A stretch of 49,948 bases of DNA from Pseudomonas viridiflava (lineage in GTDB: Bacteria > Pseudomonadota > Gammaproteobacteria > Pseudomonadales > Pseudomonadaceae): contig NZ_LKEH01000043.1 in assembly GCF_001642795.1 (NCBI RefSeq), positions 216,676 through 266,623 of the forward strand. Reading direction: 5' to 3'. The position numbers and the translations under genes were made by a program. The notes under the pieces are model-generated. The model had not been told where the DNA came from and did not search any database. It saw nothing but the letters and a program-made list of their open reading frames with translations. Shown here piece after piece: positions 42,482 to 49,948 of this stretch (positions within the stretch are counted from its first letter, which is position 1; each line of letters begins with the position of its first letter).

Positions 42482-45400
42482 TCAGGTCCTCGTCATAGGT
42501 GCGTCAGTGGATACGGGTTGCGAAGCCTGCGGCTCTTGATCGGGGCGAATCTTGTACCAGATGGAATACATGGCCGGCAGGAACACCAGGGTCATGACCG
42601 TACCGCCCAGCGTGCCGCCGATCAGCGTGTACGCCAGCGTGCCCCAGAACACCGAATGCGTGAGCGGGATGAACGCCAGGATGGCAGCCAGTGCCGTGAG
42701 CAGCACCGGACGCGCTCGCTGCACGGTGGCTTCCACCACGGCATGGAAAGGATCAAGCCCATCCTTTTCGTTTTGATCGATCTGCCCGATCAGAATCAGC
42801 GTGTTGCGCATCAGAATGCCGGACAGCGCGATAAGCCCCACCAGCGCGTTGATACCGAACGGTTGATTGAACAGCAGCAAGGTCGGCACTACTCCAATGA
42901 GCCCCAGTGGCGCGGTCATGAACACCATGACCATCGCCGACATCGAACGCACCTGCAGGATGATGATCAGCAAGGTGACCGCAATCATGATCGGGAACAG
43001 CGGCAGCAACGCCACGGTCGCCTTGGCCGACTCCTCGATCGAACCGGCCTGATCGATGCGGTAACCGGCCGGCAGGTGGTCGATGATCGGCTGCAGTTCC
43101 TTGATGATCTTCGACGACACATCCGGCGGCTGCAGATGCTCGGCAATGTCGCCGCGCACGGTGATGGTAGGCACACGATCACGACGGCGCAGAATCGGGT
43201 CTTCCATGCGCACGCCGACTTCGCCGATCTGCGAGAGCGGAATGCGCTGGCCACCGGAACCCACGAGGGTGAAGCCTGCGATTTTTGCCGGGTCCAGACG
43301 GATATCCCCGGCTGCCCTGCCCATAACCTCAACCGAGCGAATGTCTTCGCGCACCGAGGTAATCGGCACGCCGGACAACAGGAACTGCAACTGTTGGGCG
43401 ACCGCGCTGGAGGTCAGCCCGACGGCCTGCAGGCGATCCTGATTCAGCGAGAAATGCAGCGTCGGTACGCGCGAGCCCCAGTCCGTGTTGACGGTGCGCA
43501 TCATCGGGCTGTTCTGCATGACAGTCTGTACCTGCTGCGCAATCTCGCGCAGTTTGTCAGGATCAGGACCGGCAACACGGTACGCGACCGGAAACGGCGA
43601 ATACGGCCCGAACACCAGTTGTGTCACCCGCACCCGCGCTTCGGGTGCCAGCCCCTGCGCGACCGCTTCGCGGATGCTGTGCTTGAGTGCTTCACGCGAT
43701 TCCTGGCTGTCCGTCAGCACGACGATCTTGGCAAACGATGGATCGGGCAATTCAGGCGCCATCGCCAGATAAAAACGCGGCGAGCCCTGGCCGATATAGG
43801 CCGTCACGATCTTCGCCGCGTCCTGCTTATGCAGCCACGCCTCGACCTTGGCCGTGGTGGCGCTGGTCTGCTCGATGGAGGTGCCGTACGGCATCTGCAC
43901 TTCGATCAGTACTTCCGGGCGATCCGAGGTCGGGAAGAACTGTTTCTTGACCAGCCCCATGCCCAGCACCGCGACGACAAAGGTCAGGATCACCACGATT
44001 GCGACCAGCCATTTGCGAGCGATGACCCGGGCCAGAATCCGGCGAAAACGGTTGTAGCGTGGCGTGTCGTAAATCGCGGCATGACCACCTTCGACCGGCT
44101 TGATGTCAGGCAGCAGCTTCACGCCCAGGTAAGGCGTAAACACGACCGCGACGACCCAGGACGCAATCAGCGCGATGCCGACGATCCAGAACATGTTGCT
44201 GGTGTATTCGCCCGCCGTGGACTGGGCAAAACCGTTGGGCATGAAGCCGACTGCGGTGACCAGCGTACCGGCGAGCATGGGCGCTGCTGTGTGACTCCAG
44301 GCGTAGGCCGAGGCCTTGATGCGGTCGTAGCCCTCCTCCATTTTCACCACCATCATTTCGATGGCGATGATCGCGTCATCCACCAACAGGCCCAGCGCCA
44401 GAATCAGCGAGCCCAGGGTGATGCGGTCGAAGTTCTTGCCCGTCGCTTCCATGACCACGAACACAATCGCAAGGGTCAGCGGCACGGCAGCCGCCACCAC
44501 CACGCCCACTCGCCAGCCCATGCTGAGGAAACAGACCAGCATCACCACCAGCAGCGCGACGAAGAACTTGATCATGAACTCATCGACCGATGAAGCGATG
44601 TTCACGGACTGGTCGGTGACTTTGGAAAGCGTCATGCCCAACGGCATGGCCGCGTTGATGCTGGCGGTCTCGGCATCCAGTGCCTTGCCGAGGTCAAGCC
44701 CGTTCCAGCCATCGCGCATCACGACGCCCAGCAGCAAGGCGGGCTCGCCCTGGCTGCGGACCATAAACGTGGCAGGATCTTCATAACCGCGCTCGACGGT
44801 CGCGACGTCCGTCAGCTTGAGGGTTCTGCCCTGCACGGCAATCGGTGTATTGCGGATTTTCTCGAGCTTGTCGAACGCACCATCCAGACGCAGAAACACC
44901 TGAGGCCCATCGGTCTCGATGGAGCCCGCGGGCGTCAACACGTTCTGAGTATTGAGCGCAGCAAAGATGTCCTGCGGCGAAACACCCAGCGTCGCCAGCC
45001 GCTCGTGGGAGAACGACACGAAAATGCGTTCGGCCTGCTCTCCGACGATGTTGATCTTCTTCACGCCAGGCACGTGCAGCAGCCGCTGACGCAGGGCTTC
45101 GGCATCGCGCACCAGCAGACGTTGCGGTTCGCCCTTGGCCTTCAAGGCAAAGAGCGCAAAGGTCACATCAGAGAACTCATCGTTGACCATCGGACCGATC
45201 ACGCCTGCCGGCAGAGTCTTGGCTGCATCGTCGATTTTCTTGCGTGCCTGATAGAACTCTTCCTGCACCTGGGACGGCGGGGTCTTGTCCAGCAGCGAGA
45301 CCATGGTGAACGCCAGACCGGCGCGAGTGTAGGTCTCGCTTCGGTCGTACCATTTCAGTTCCTGCATGCGCTTCTCAAGCGGCTCGGCGACCTGATCCTG

Positions 45401-45592
45401 CATTTCCTGTGCGGTTGCGCCGGGCCATGCCGAAATGATCGTCAGTTGCTTGACCGTGAACGGCGGGTCTTCGGCGCGCCCCAGTTTGAAGAATGAGAGC
45501 GTACCAGCGACGCCGATCAGGAAGATCAGAAACAGCGTGATGGACCGTTCGCGAACGGCCAGCGCCGAGAGGTTGAAACGGCCCGAGCTCAT
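42482..45592 (-). CDS. RND efflux pump, inner-membrane subunit
   Basis: A 1036-residue AcrB-type pump. It has the N-terminal helix (ERSITLFLIFLIGVAG), a first periplasmic domain, helices 2-6 with the proton-relay aspartate pair in GLLVDDAIIAIE, a second periplasmic domain and helices 8-12 (LIGVVPTLLLFN). Its subtype, with RAEDPPFTVK after helix 1, resembles TriC/VexF-like pumps rather than MexB. The frame is open to 45787, but the ATG at 45592 overlaps the adaptor stop (ATGA, 45589-45592) and is the start. It forms a tripartite drug exporter with the adaptor and the outer-membrane factor at 47472. Confidence 0.93.
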   Translation of the reverse strand: MSSGRFNLSALAVRERSITLFLIFLIGVAGTLSFFKLGRAEDPPFTVKQLTIISAWPGATAQEMQDQVAEPLEKRMQELKWYDRSETYTRAGLAFTMVSLLDKTPPSQVQEEFYQARKKIDDAAKTLPAGVIGPMVNDEFSDVTFALFALKAKGEPQRLLVRDAEALRQRLLHVPGVKKINIVGEQAERIFVSFSHERLATLGVSPQDIFAALNTQNVLTPAGSIETDGPQVFLRLDGAFDKLEKIRNTPIAVQGRTLKLTDVATVERGYEDPATFMVRSQGEPALLLGVVMRDGWNGLDLGKALDAETASINAAMPLGMTLSKVTDQSVNIASSVDEFMIKFFVALLVVMLVCFLSMGWRVGVVVAAAVPLTLAIVFVVMEATGKNFDRITLGSLILALGLLVDDAIIAIEMMVVKMEEGYDRIKASAYAWSHTAAPMLAGTLVTAVGFMPNGFAQSTAGEYTSNMFWIVGIALIASWVVAVVFTPYLGVKLLPDIKPVEGGHAAIYDTPRYNRFRRILARVIARKWLVAIVVILTFVVAVLGMGLVKKQFFPTSDRPEVLIEVQMPYGTSIEQTSATTAKVEAWLHKQDAAKIVTAYIGQGSPRFYLAMAPELPDPSFAKIVVLTDSQESREALKHSIREAVAQGLAPEARVRVTQLVFGPYSPFPVAYRVAGPDPDKLREIAQQVQTVMQNSPMMRTVNTDWGSRVPTLHFSLNQDRLQAVGLTSSAVAQQLQFLLSGVPITSVREDIRSVEVMGRAAGDIRLDPAKIAGFTLVGSGGQRIPLSQIGEVGVRMEDPILRRRDRVPTITVRGDIAEHLQPPDVSSKIIKELQPIIDHLPAGYRIDQAGSIEESAKATVALLPLFPIMIAVTLLIIILQVRSMSAMVMVFMTAPLGLIGVVPTLLLFNQPFGINALVGLIALSGILMRNTLILIGQIDQNEKDGLDPFHAVVEATVQRARPVLLTALAAILAFIPLTHSVFWGTLAYTLIGGTLGGTVMTLVFLPAMYSIWYKIRPDQEPQASQPVSTDAPMTRT

Positions 45593-46695
45593 GGCTTCGC
45601 TCCGGCAACGACAGTACTCGGTTGCAGCACCAGCACCTCTTCGCCTTCGTGAAGCAGATGGGCACCTAGCGCCACGACCTGCTCGCCGGGCTTTAGGCCA
45701 CCTGTGACCCGAGCCGAATCGTCGCTCAGTCCCAGCAACTGCACGCCGCGCCACGAAACCTTCGTCGGTGTCCCGGTAATCACCCACACGCCTGCGCCCT
45801 GCCCTGCGTCATGAAGTGCGCCAATGGGCACCGCGAGCGCTTGCATGGAGGTCTTGCCATCATCGATGTCCAGCGTGACGGTCGAACCCAACGGAGCGAC
45901 GGCGTTGGCTCCGTCGAGTACGTACCGGGCTTCAAAAGTTCGGGTCAGTGGATCGGCCGAGTCGGACAGCAACCGTAGTTTCGCAGGGATCACCTCGGCG
46001 TCGTTTCCGTACATCCGCGCCTGCGCTGCAGAACCGACGGCAGGCCGCAACGTTTCCGGCAAATGGACAATGGCCTCACGCTGACCCGACTTGGCAAGCC
46101 TGACCACCGGTTGCCCTGCGCTGACGACCTGTCCAGGCTCGGCCAGAGTATCAACCACAACCCCGTCGGCATCGGCCAACAACACCGCATAGCCGGTGGC
46201 ATTGCGCGCTACAGCAGCCTGCGCCTGCGCAGCATTGAGATCGGCCTTGGCAGTGTCAGCCAGCGATTTGATCCGGTCGTAGGCGGATGCGGAAATGGCG
46301 CCGGCAGCGACCAGATCCCGGTTGCGGGCTTCATCGTCTGCCGTTTGTTTTGCCCGCGCCACGGCAGCTGCCACGGCCTGCTGCTGGGCTTGCGCCTGAA
46401 GACCAAGATCGACCGGGTCCAGACGCATGAGCGGCTGGCCGCGCTTGACGGTCTGCCCCGTGTCCACCAGACGCTCCAGAATTTTCCCGGAGACGCGGAA
46501 ACCCAGATCGCTCTGCACGCGAGCGACCACCACGCCTGTGAACGAACGAGCGCCGTCACTGGCGCTCGCAACTGCGGCGCTTTTCACCAACGGTGGTTGC
46601 GTACGAGGATCGCGCACGCTCGACGAGTCGCCACACGCGGTCAGAACGAAGGGCAGAGCACAAACGGCGAGCGTTGCAGGTATGAGCCGGAGCAT
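45589..46695 (-). CDS. RND efflux periplasmic adaptor lipoprotein
   Basis: A 368-residue membrane-fusion protein. It has a lipoprotein signal peptide with lipobox LTAC, a barrel-sandwich segment (VVVARVQSDLGFRVSGKILE; DLGLQAQAQQQ), a long helical hairpin rich in Ala, and the second half of the lipoyl-like domain (DADGVVVDTLAEPGQVVSAG). It links the pump to the outer-membrane factor. Its stop overlaps the pump start by four bases. A TetR-type operator lies 47 bases upstream of its ATG, inside the short gap after tetR. Confidence 0.93.
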   Translation of the reverse strand: MLRLIPATLAVCALPFVLTACGDSSSVRDPRTQPPLVKSAAVASASDGARSFTGVVVARVQSDLGFRVSGKILERLVDTGQTVKRGQPLMRLDPVDLGLQAQAQQQAVAAAVARAKQTADDEARNRDLVAAGAISASAYDRIKSLADTAKADLNAAQAQAAVARNATGYAVLLADADGVVVDTLAEPGQVVSAGQPVVRLAKSGQREAIVHLPETLRPAVGSAAQARMYGNDAEVIPAKLRLLSDSADPLTRTFEARYVLDGANAVAPLGSTVTLDIDDGKTSMQALAVPIGALHDAGQGAGVWVITGTPTKVSWRGVQLLGLSDDSARVTGGLKPGEQVVALGAHLLHEGEEVLVLQPSTVVAGAKP

Positions 46696-46741
46696 GGGAT
46701 CCCTAACTTTTAAAGTGAGCAGGAATCCGATTCTCTAGATA

Positions 46742-46765
46742 GTGACCAATTTAGTCAACAGTCAC
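46742..46765 (-). promoter_or_regulatory. TetR-type operator and promoter of the adaptor-pump-fabF operon
   Basis: The dyad GTGACCA-N10-ACAGTCAC-like end (24 bases) matches the operator before the outer-membrane-factor gene in length and in its outer GTGAC...GTCAC arms. On the minus strand TTGACT overlaps it as a -35 box, with GAGAAT 17 bases on as a weak -10, so bound repressor would block the promoter. Confidence 0.62.
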
Positions 46766-46769
46766 AAAT

Positions 46770-47384
46770 TTATGGAGCGAGGCTTCTCAGTATCAGCGCG
46801 GACAGGTGCACAGGGGCTGTGGGCACGATATCCAGGTTGTACTGCAACTGGACCGGGCTGATGTAGGGACGCATCACCAGATGAATGGCCTGGACGGTTT
46901 CATCGAGTGGCGTCTTGCGCTCGAACTCGCCCGACTCGCGCCCTTCAAGAACGATCTGCTGGATCAGCTCGCGCAAACGGGCATCGTGCGCTAGCGCGGA
47001 CGGCCACTTGTCACGGGTAGCGACGGCGGCAATGTCGTGCAGCTTGCGGTCGTGAAAGAACAGATCGCTACCAGCCTCGACCACCGCGCGGAACAGGCGT
47101 CGCAGCTTCTCCGAGGCGGTTGGCGCATCTGCGATTGCCGCATCGACGATGGTCATGATCATGGCCAGGCGATTGGAACAGATCACCTCGCCGATGGCCT
47201 GCTTGGAGTCGAAGAACTTGTAGATGTAGGCCTTGGAAAAACCGATGGCCTTGGCAAGATCGGACACTGTGGTTTTCTCGAAACCGTAGTGACCGAAGTG
47301 TTCGGTGGCCGCTTCCACGACCTGATCGCGAACGCTGTGGTCGGACGGTCCGCGTGACGGGGTCGTATCGATGTGCTTAGTCAT
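46770..47384 (-). CDS. TetR-family repressor of the RND locus
   Basis: A 204-residue TetR regulator. The helix-turn-helix covers about residues 20-65 (DQVVEAATEHFGHYGFEKTT, AIGFSKAYIYKFFDSKQAI), followed by a helical effector domain. It sits between the adaptor (same strand) and the divergent outer-membrane-factor gene, with matching dyads in both gaps. It therefore probably represses the whole efflux system, and itself, until an effector binds. Confidence 0.9.
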   Translation of the reverse strand: MTKHIDTTPSRGPSDHSVRDQVVEAATEHFGHYGFEKTTVSDLAKAIGFSKAYIYKFFDSKQAIGEVICSNRLAMIMTIVDAAIADAPTASEKLRRLFRAVVEAGSDLFFHDRKLHDIAAVATRDKWPSALAHDARLRELIQQIVLEGRESGEFERKTPLDETVQAIHLVMRPYISPVQLQYNLDIVPTAPVHLSALILRSLAP

Positions 47385-47412
47385 GTTTCCAGCTTAGCTC
47401 CGCAAGCCTTGA

Positions 47413-47446
47413 TTGACAACAAGTGACCAAATTGTAATATGGTCAC
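47413..47446 (+). promoter_or_regulatory. Promoter and TetR-type operator of the outer-membrane-factor gene
   Basis: TTGACA (47413-47418), a 16-base spacer and TAATAT (47435-47440) form a convincing sigma-70 promoter. The perfect inverted repeat GTGACCA-N10-TGGTCAC (47423-47446) covers the spacer and -10 box, the classical position for repression. The longest open frame would start inside this operator, which argues for the ATG at 47472. Confidence 0.75.
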
Positions 47447-47471
47447 AGTCATTCATCCCAAGGAAATCTCA

Positions 47472-48929
47472 ATGCGCCCGCTCTGCACGTACGCACTATT
47501 GATAAGTGCCAGCCTGATGGCGGGCTGCGCCGTAGGTCCGGATTACCAGCGTCCGGACGCTCCTGTGTCGGCTCATTATCTGGCTCGACCTGACGCAAGG
47601 CCGGATTCTACAGCGCTCAAGCTCGATAATGCGGTCTGGTGGCAGAGTTTTGCCGACCCACTGTTAAACGAGTTCGTCTCCAGTGCGCTGGCGCAAAACC
47701 TCACACTGGCACAGGCCAGCGCGCAGCTGACTCAAGCGCGCGCCGGGCTCAGCGCCGCCACTGCTGCGCTGCTGCCATCGGGTAACGTCAGCGGGCAGGC
47801 TTCGCGCGCCTATCAGTCAGTGGAAACGCCGCTCGGAGAGGTACTGGACTCAACCCCGGGTTTTGATCGCTACGGCAATGCATACGAAGCCAACCTCAAC
47901 GCCGCCTGGGAATTGGACGTATTTGGCGGACTGAGGCGCGGCCGCGAAGCCGCACTGGCTGACTATCAGGCATCCGAGGCGGGCGTTGCGGCGACACGCT
48001 TGGCGGTTGCGGCGCAGACGGCTGATACCTACATCATGATTCGCGGGTTGCAAACGCGACTGGACATCGCGCAACGGCAGGTCAAGACCCGGCAGGACCT
48101 GCTGGAGAAAGTGCAGATGCTGTACGACAGGGGCCTGTCGCCCGAGTACGAACTGCGCCAGACCGAAGGCGAACTCGCGCAGGTTCAAGCAACTGTACCG
48201 GTTCTGCAGTCTGGGCTGGACGCCGCCATGAACGCCCTCGACGTCATGCTGGGCGTACCTCCTGGCACCCATCGCACGAAACTGGCGACGGTTAAAGCGA
48301 TCCCGACCGCCCCGCCACTCATCGCAACCGGCACACCTGCCGATCTCTTGCGCCGCAGACCGGACCTTATGGTCGCTGAACGTCGCCTTGCCGCTTCCAG
48401 CGCCCGGATCGGAGTGGCAGTCAGCGAGTACTACCCCAAGCTTTCGCTGAGCGCACTGCTCGGCAGTGCGACAGCGGTGTCGAGCGGCAACCTGTTCAGC
48501 AGCGGCGCCAGTCAGTCGGCAGGCGTACTGGGACTGCGCTGGAGGCTGTTCGATTTCGGCCGCGTCAACGCGCAGATCAATCAGGCCAAGGGCGCAGAAG
48601 CAGAAGCCCTGGCCGCTTATCGACAGTCGGTTTTGCGAGCCACCGAAGATGTCGAGAATGCGTTCTCGTCGCTGATCAATCGCACCACTCAGACGACCAT
48701 TCTCAGCCGTGGCGAAAAGGCGCTGACCGCAGCAAGGCAATCGTCCTTCGCGGGCTATCAGAACGGGGCAGCCAGCCTGATCGACGTGTTGCGCGCCGAC
48801 GAAACGATGCTTCAGACATCGGACGCCAGAGCCCAGGCCCAGACCGAAACCGCCCGTGCCGCCGTGGCTGCCTTCAAGGCACTCGGGGGTGGCTGGCAGG
48901 CGCCGGGGTCCGATGTTGCGGTTCGATAG
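47472..48929 (+). CDS. RND efflux outer-membrane factor (OprM/NodT family lipoprotein)
   Basis: A 485-residue TolC-like lipoprotein. It has a signal peptide with lipobox LMAGC, the start motif VGPDYQRPDAPV, two outer-membrane-efflux repeats (about 50-260 and 270-470), NLNAAWELDVFGGLRRGRE and RRRPDLMVAERRLAASSARIGVA. It forms the outer-membrane channel for the pump at 42482. It is transcribed away from the rest of the locus but shares the TetR-type operator. AAGGAA before ATG 47472 fixes the start; an upstream ATG at 47439 falls within the promoter. Confidence 0.93.
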   Translation: MRPLCTYALLISASLMAGCAVGPDYQRPDAPVSAHYLARPDARPDSTALKLDNAVWWQSFADPLLNEFVSSALAQNLTLAQASAQLTQARAGLSAATAALLPSGNVSGQASRAYQSVETPLGEVLDSTPGFDRYGNAYEANLNAAWELDVFGGLRRGREAALADYQASEAGVAATRLAVAAQTADTYIMIRGLQTRLDIAQRQVKTRQDLLEKVQMLYDRGLSPEYELRQTEGELAQVQATVPVLQSGLDAAMNALDVMLGVPPGTHRTKLATVKAIPTAPPLIATGTPADLLRRRPDLMVAERRLAASSARIGVAVSEYYPKLSLSALLGSATAVSSGNLFSSGASQSAGVLGLRWRLFDFGRVNAQINQAKGAEAEALAAYRQSVLRATEDVENAFSSLINRTTQTTILSRGEKALTAARQSSFAGYQNGAASLIDVLRADETMLQTSDARAQAQTETARAAVAAFKALGGGWQAPGSDVAVR

Positions 48930-49078
48930 CCACCGCAATAAACCGCAACTCAGTGGGCATTGAATCCAAAGGCATACTTTTCCCTGCGACCCGGGCTGCC
49001 AAGCCATTCGCTTGAGTCTATGCTTGTCTTGACTGTCGATCCGACCTGAGTGATCGAACAGCCCACCAGGCAGGCCAT

Positions 49079-49822
49079 GTGAATTATTCGACACTGATTT
49101 CAGTACTGTTGTGTCTGTTGCTCAGCGCGCCTGCCAGGGCCGATCACTATCAGGTCGTGACTGAAGAATGGGCGCCCTACAATTATTCAGAGAACGGTCA
49201 GCTTACCGGCATGACCACAGAGATAGTCCGCGCAATCATGAAGGTCACCGGGCACGAATTCACTATCGTGCTGGCACCCAGCATGAGGGCAAGTCACATA
49301 TTGAAGATGCGGCCCAGGACCATCATGTACTCCATGTTTCGAACTCCAGAGCGCGAGCATTTGTACAAGTGGGTCGGCCCCATCCTGGAGGAGTCGATAC
49401 ACCCTTATCAACTGGCAACGGCACCGCCAGTGACCTCGCTCGAACAACTGCTGCACGCGCCGCAGATCACCACCCGGCACGCAGGTCTGCTGCCCGACAT
49501 GCTGCAGTCACTGGGCTTTAGAAACCTCGATAAAAGCGCCACCGAAAGCGTACAGCTCTACCGCATGCTGCTGAACGGTCGCACTGGCATCATCATCGGC
49601 GACACCGCTGCGGGCGTCGCCTACCAGAGCCGACACCTGAACATCGCCCCCGGCACACTGCGACAGGTTCCTATCGAGCTTTATCGCTCCTCGCTGTACA
49701 TCGCCTTCAGTCAGGACAGTGAAGACGAACTGGTTGCCTCCTGGGCCAGCGCTCTGGAAACCCTGCGTCAGTCCGGTGAACTGGAGCGTATTCAGCAGAG
49801 GTATGAGCAGCCTTTGCAGTGA
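49079..49822 (+). CDS. Family-3 extracellular solute-binding protein
   Basis: A 247-residue periplasmic protein with a signal peptide (LISVLLCLLLSAPARA) and an SBP_bac_3 fold: YQVVTEEWAPYNYSENGQLTG at the start, then MTTEIVRAIM and RTPEREHLYKWVGPI. Such proteins bind amino acids or similar compounds, but there is no permease or ATPase gene next to it, so it may be an orphan binding protein. It starts with GTG at 49079, with AGG-rich sequence just upstream. The 149 bases before it hold nothing else recognisable. Confidence 0.85.
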   Translation: MNYSTLISVLLCLLLSAPARADHYQVVTEEWAPYNYSENGQLTGMTTEIVRAIMKVTGHEFTIVLAPSMRASHILKMRPRTIMYSMFRTPEREHLYKWVGPILEESIHPYQLATAPPVTSLEQLLHAPQITTRHAGLLPDMLQSLGFRNLDKSATESVQLYRMLLNGRTGIIIGDTAAGVAYQSRHLNIAPGTLRQVPIELYRSSLYIAFSQDSEDELVASWASALETLRQSGELERIQQRYEQPLQ

Positions 49823-49852
49823 GCAGTGATACACAAATCCTTCTGGAGGAAT

Positions 49853-49910
49853 GCGACGATGATCGTCCCCACGCTCTGCGTGGGAATGCCTCCCAGGACG
49901 CTCCGCGTCC
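49853..49910. repeat. Dispersed palindromic repeat, right-edge copy
   Basis: CCCACGCTCTGCGTGGGAAT followed by GGACGCTCCGCGTCC. The first module is a near-perfect self-pairing hairpin, and so is the second. It is the same element as at 32-130. It lies just after the solute-binding-protein gene. Confidence 0.7.
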
Positions 49911-49948
49911 GCTCTTGAATGTGGCGCAGATGCGTGGACAAGCTCCAG

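Noticed and set aside
42518..44593. Long plus-strand open frame of about 691 codons
   Set aside because: It is antisense to the RND pump gene and gives an Arg/His/Gln-rich sequence with no recognisable domain.
42482..46695. Assignment of the efflux genes to a named system such as MexAB-OprM, TtgABC or SaxFG
   Set aside because: The split outer-membrane-factor gene, the TriC/VexF-like pump start and the attached fabF do not match a system I can name with confidence from sequence alone.
1..49948. Prophage, integrated element, CRISPR or tRNA-linked island
   Set aside because: No integrase, transposase, phage structural gene, regularly spaced repeat array or tRNA was seen. The small orphan genes at 27.7-37.5 kb look accessory but carry no mobility genes.

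Overview
The window looks like chromosomal DNA of a Pseudomonas, most likely of the P. syringae group or a close relative. The reasons are high-GC coding DNA with Pseudomonas-like gene families, Pseudomonas-type REP sequences (GTGGGAGCGG...TTGTCCGCGAA), two chemoreceptors, several hybrid histidine kinases, and an acdR/acdS pair. This assignment is by recognition only; no database search was made. I see no rRNA, tRNA, CRISPR array, prophage or complete insertion sequence.

Layout. 0-4 kb: a DUF808 membrane protein, an unrecognised protein with a zincin-like HDxxH motif translationally coupled to a LysE-type exporter, and an AraC regulator. 4-6 kb: acdR and acdS, divergent; AcdS keeps the residues that mark a genuine ACC deaminase. 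6-16 kb: signalling and stress genes, namely two soluble hybrid histidine kinases, a LysR/EamA divergent pair, a HBM-like chemoreceptor, a glutathione transferase and TspO. 16.5-27.7 kb: a nitrogen-scavenging block, urtABCDE-fmdA-fmdB on the minus strand, facing a plus-strand two-component system whose kinase is fused to an NCS1 (purine/cytosine/allantoin-type) permease. A cluster of TACGTCA half-sites lies just upstream of urtA. 27.7-37.5 kb: small accessory and orphan genes, a periplasmic Asp-nucleophile alpha/beta hydrolase (dehalogenase-like) behind a twin inverted-repeat operator, and a TetR/MFS divergent pair. A nucleotidyltransferase gene here is broken by an early stop codon. 37.8-41.1 kb: a second chemoreceptor and a Bcr/CflA-type exporter broken by a 13-bp tandem duplication, then a mosaic repeat. 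41.2-49 kb: an RND efflux locus (outer-membrane factor on plus; TetR, adaptor, RND pump and a FabF-type ketoacyl synthase on minus), with matching TetR-type operators in front of both transcription units. The window closes with a family-3 solute-binding protein and a dispersed repeat that also occurs at its left edge.

How the genes work together. The kinase with a permease domain probably senses a nitrogenous solute (amide, urea or purine derivative). Its LuxR-type response regulator probably switches on uptake (Urt) and formamide hydrolysis (FmdA). AcdR probably controls AcdS, which breaks down the plant ethylene precursor ACC. The RND-FabF operon is the most unusual unit: it couples a drug pump to a second copy of a fatty-acid-synthesis enzyme, which suggests combined efflux and target protection against a fatty-acid-synthesis inhibitor, or a lipid-related export role. 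Several start codons were moved from the longest reading frame to positions supported by ribosome-binding sites or family N-termini; these are noted in the entries.
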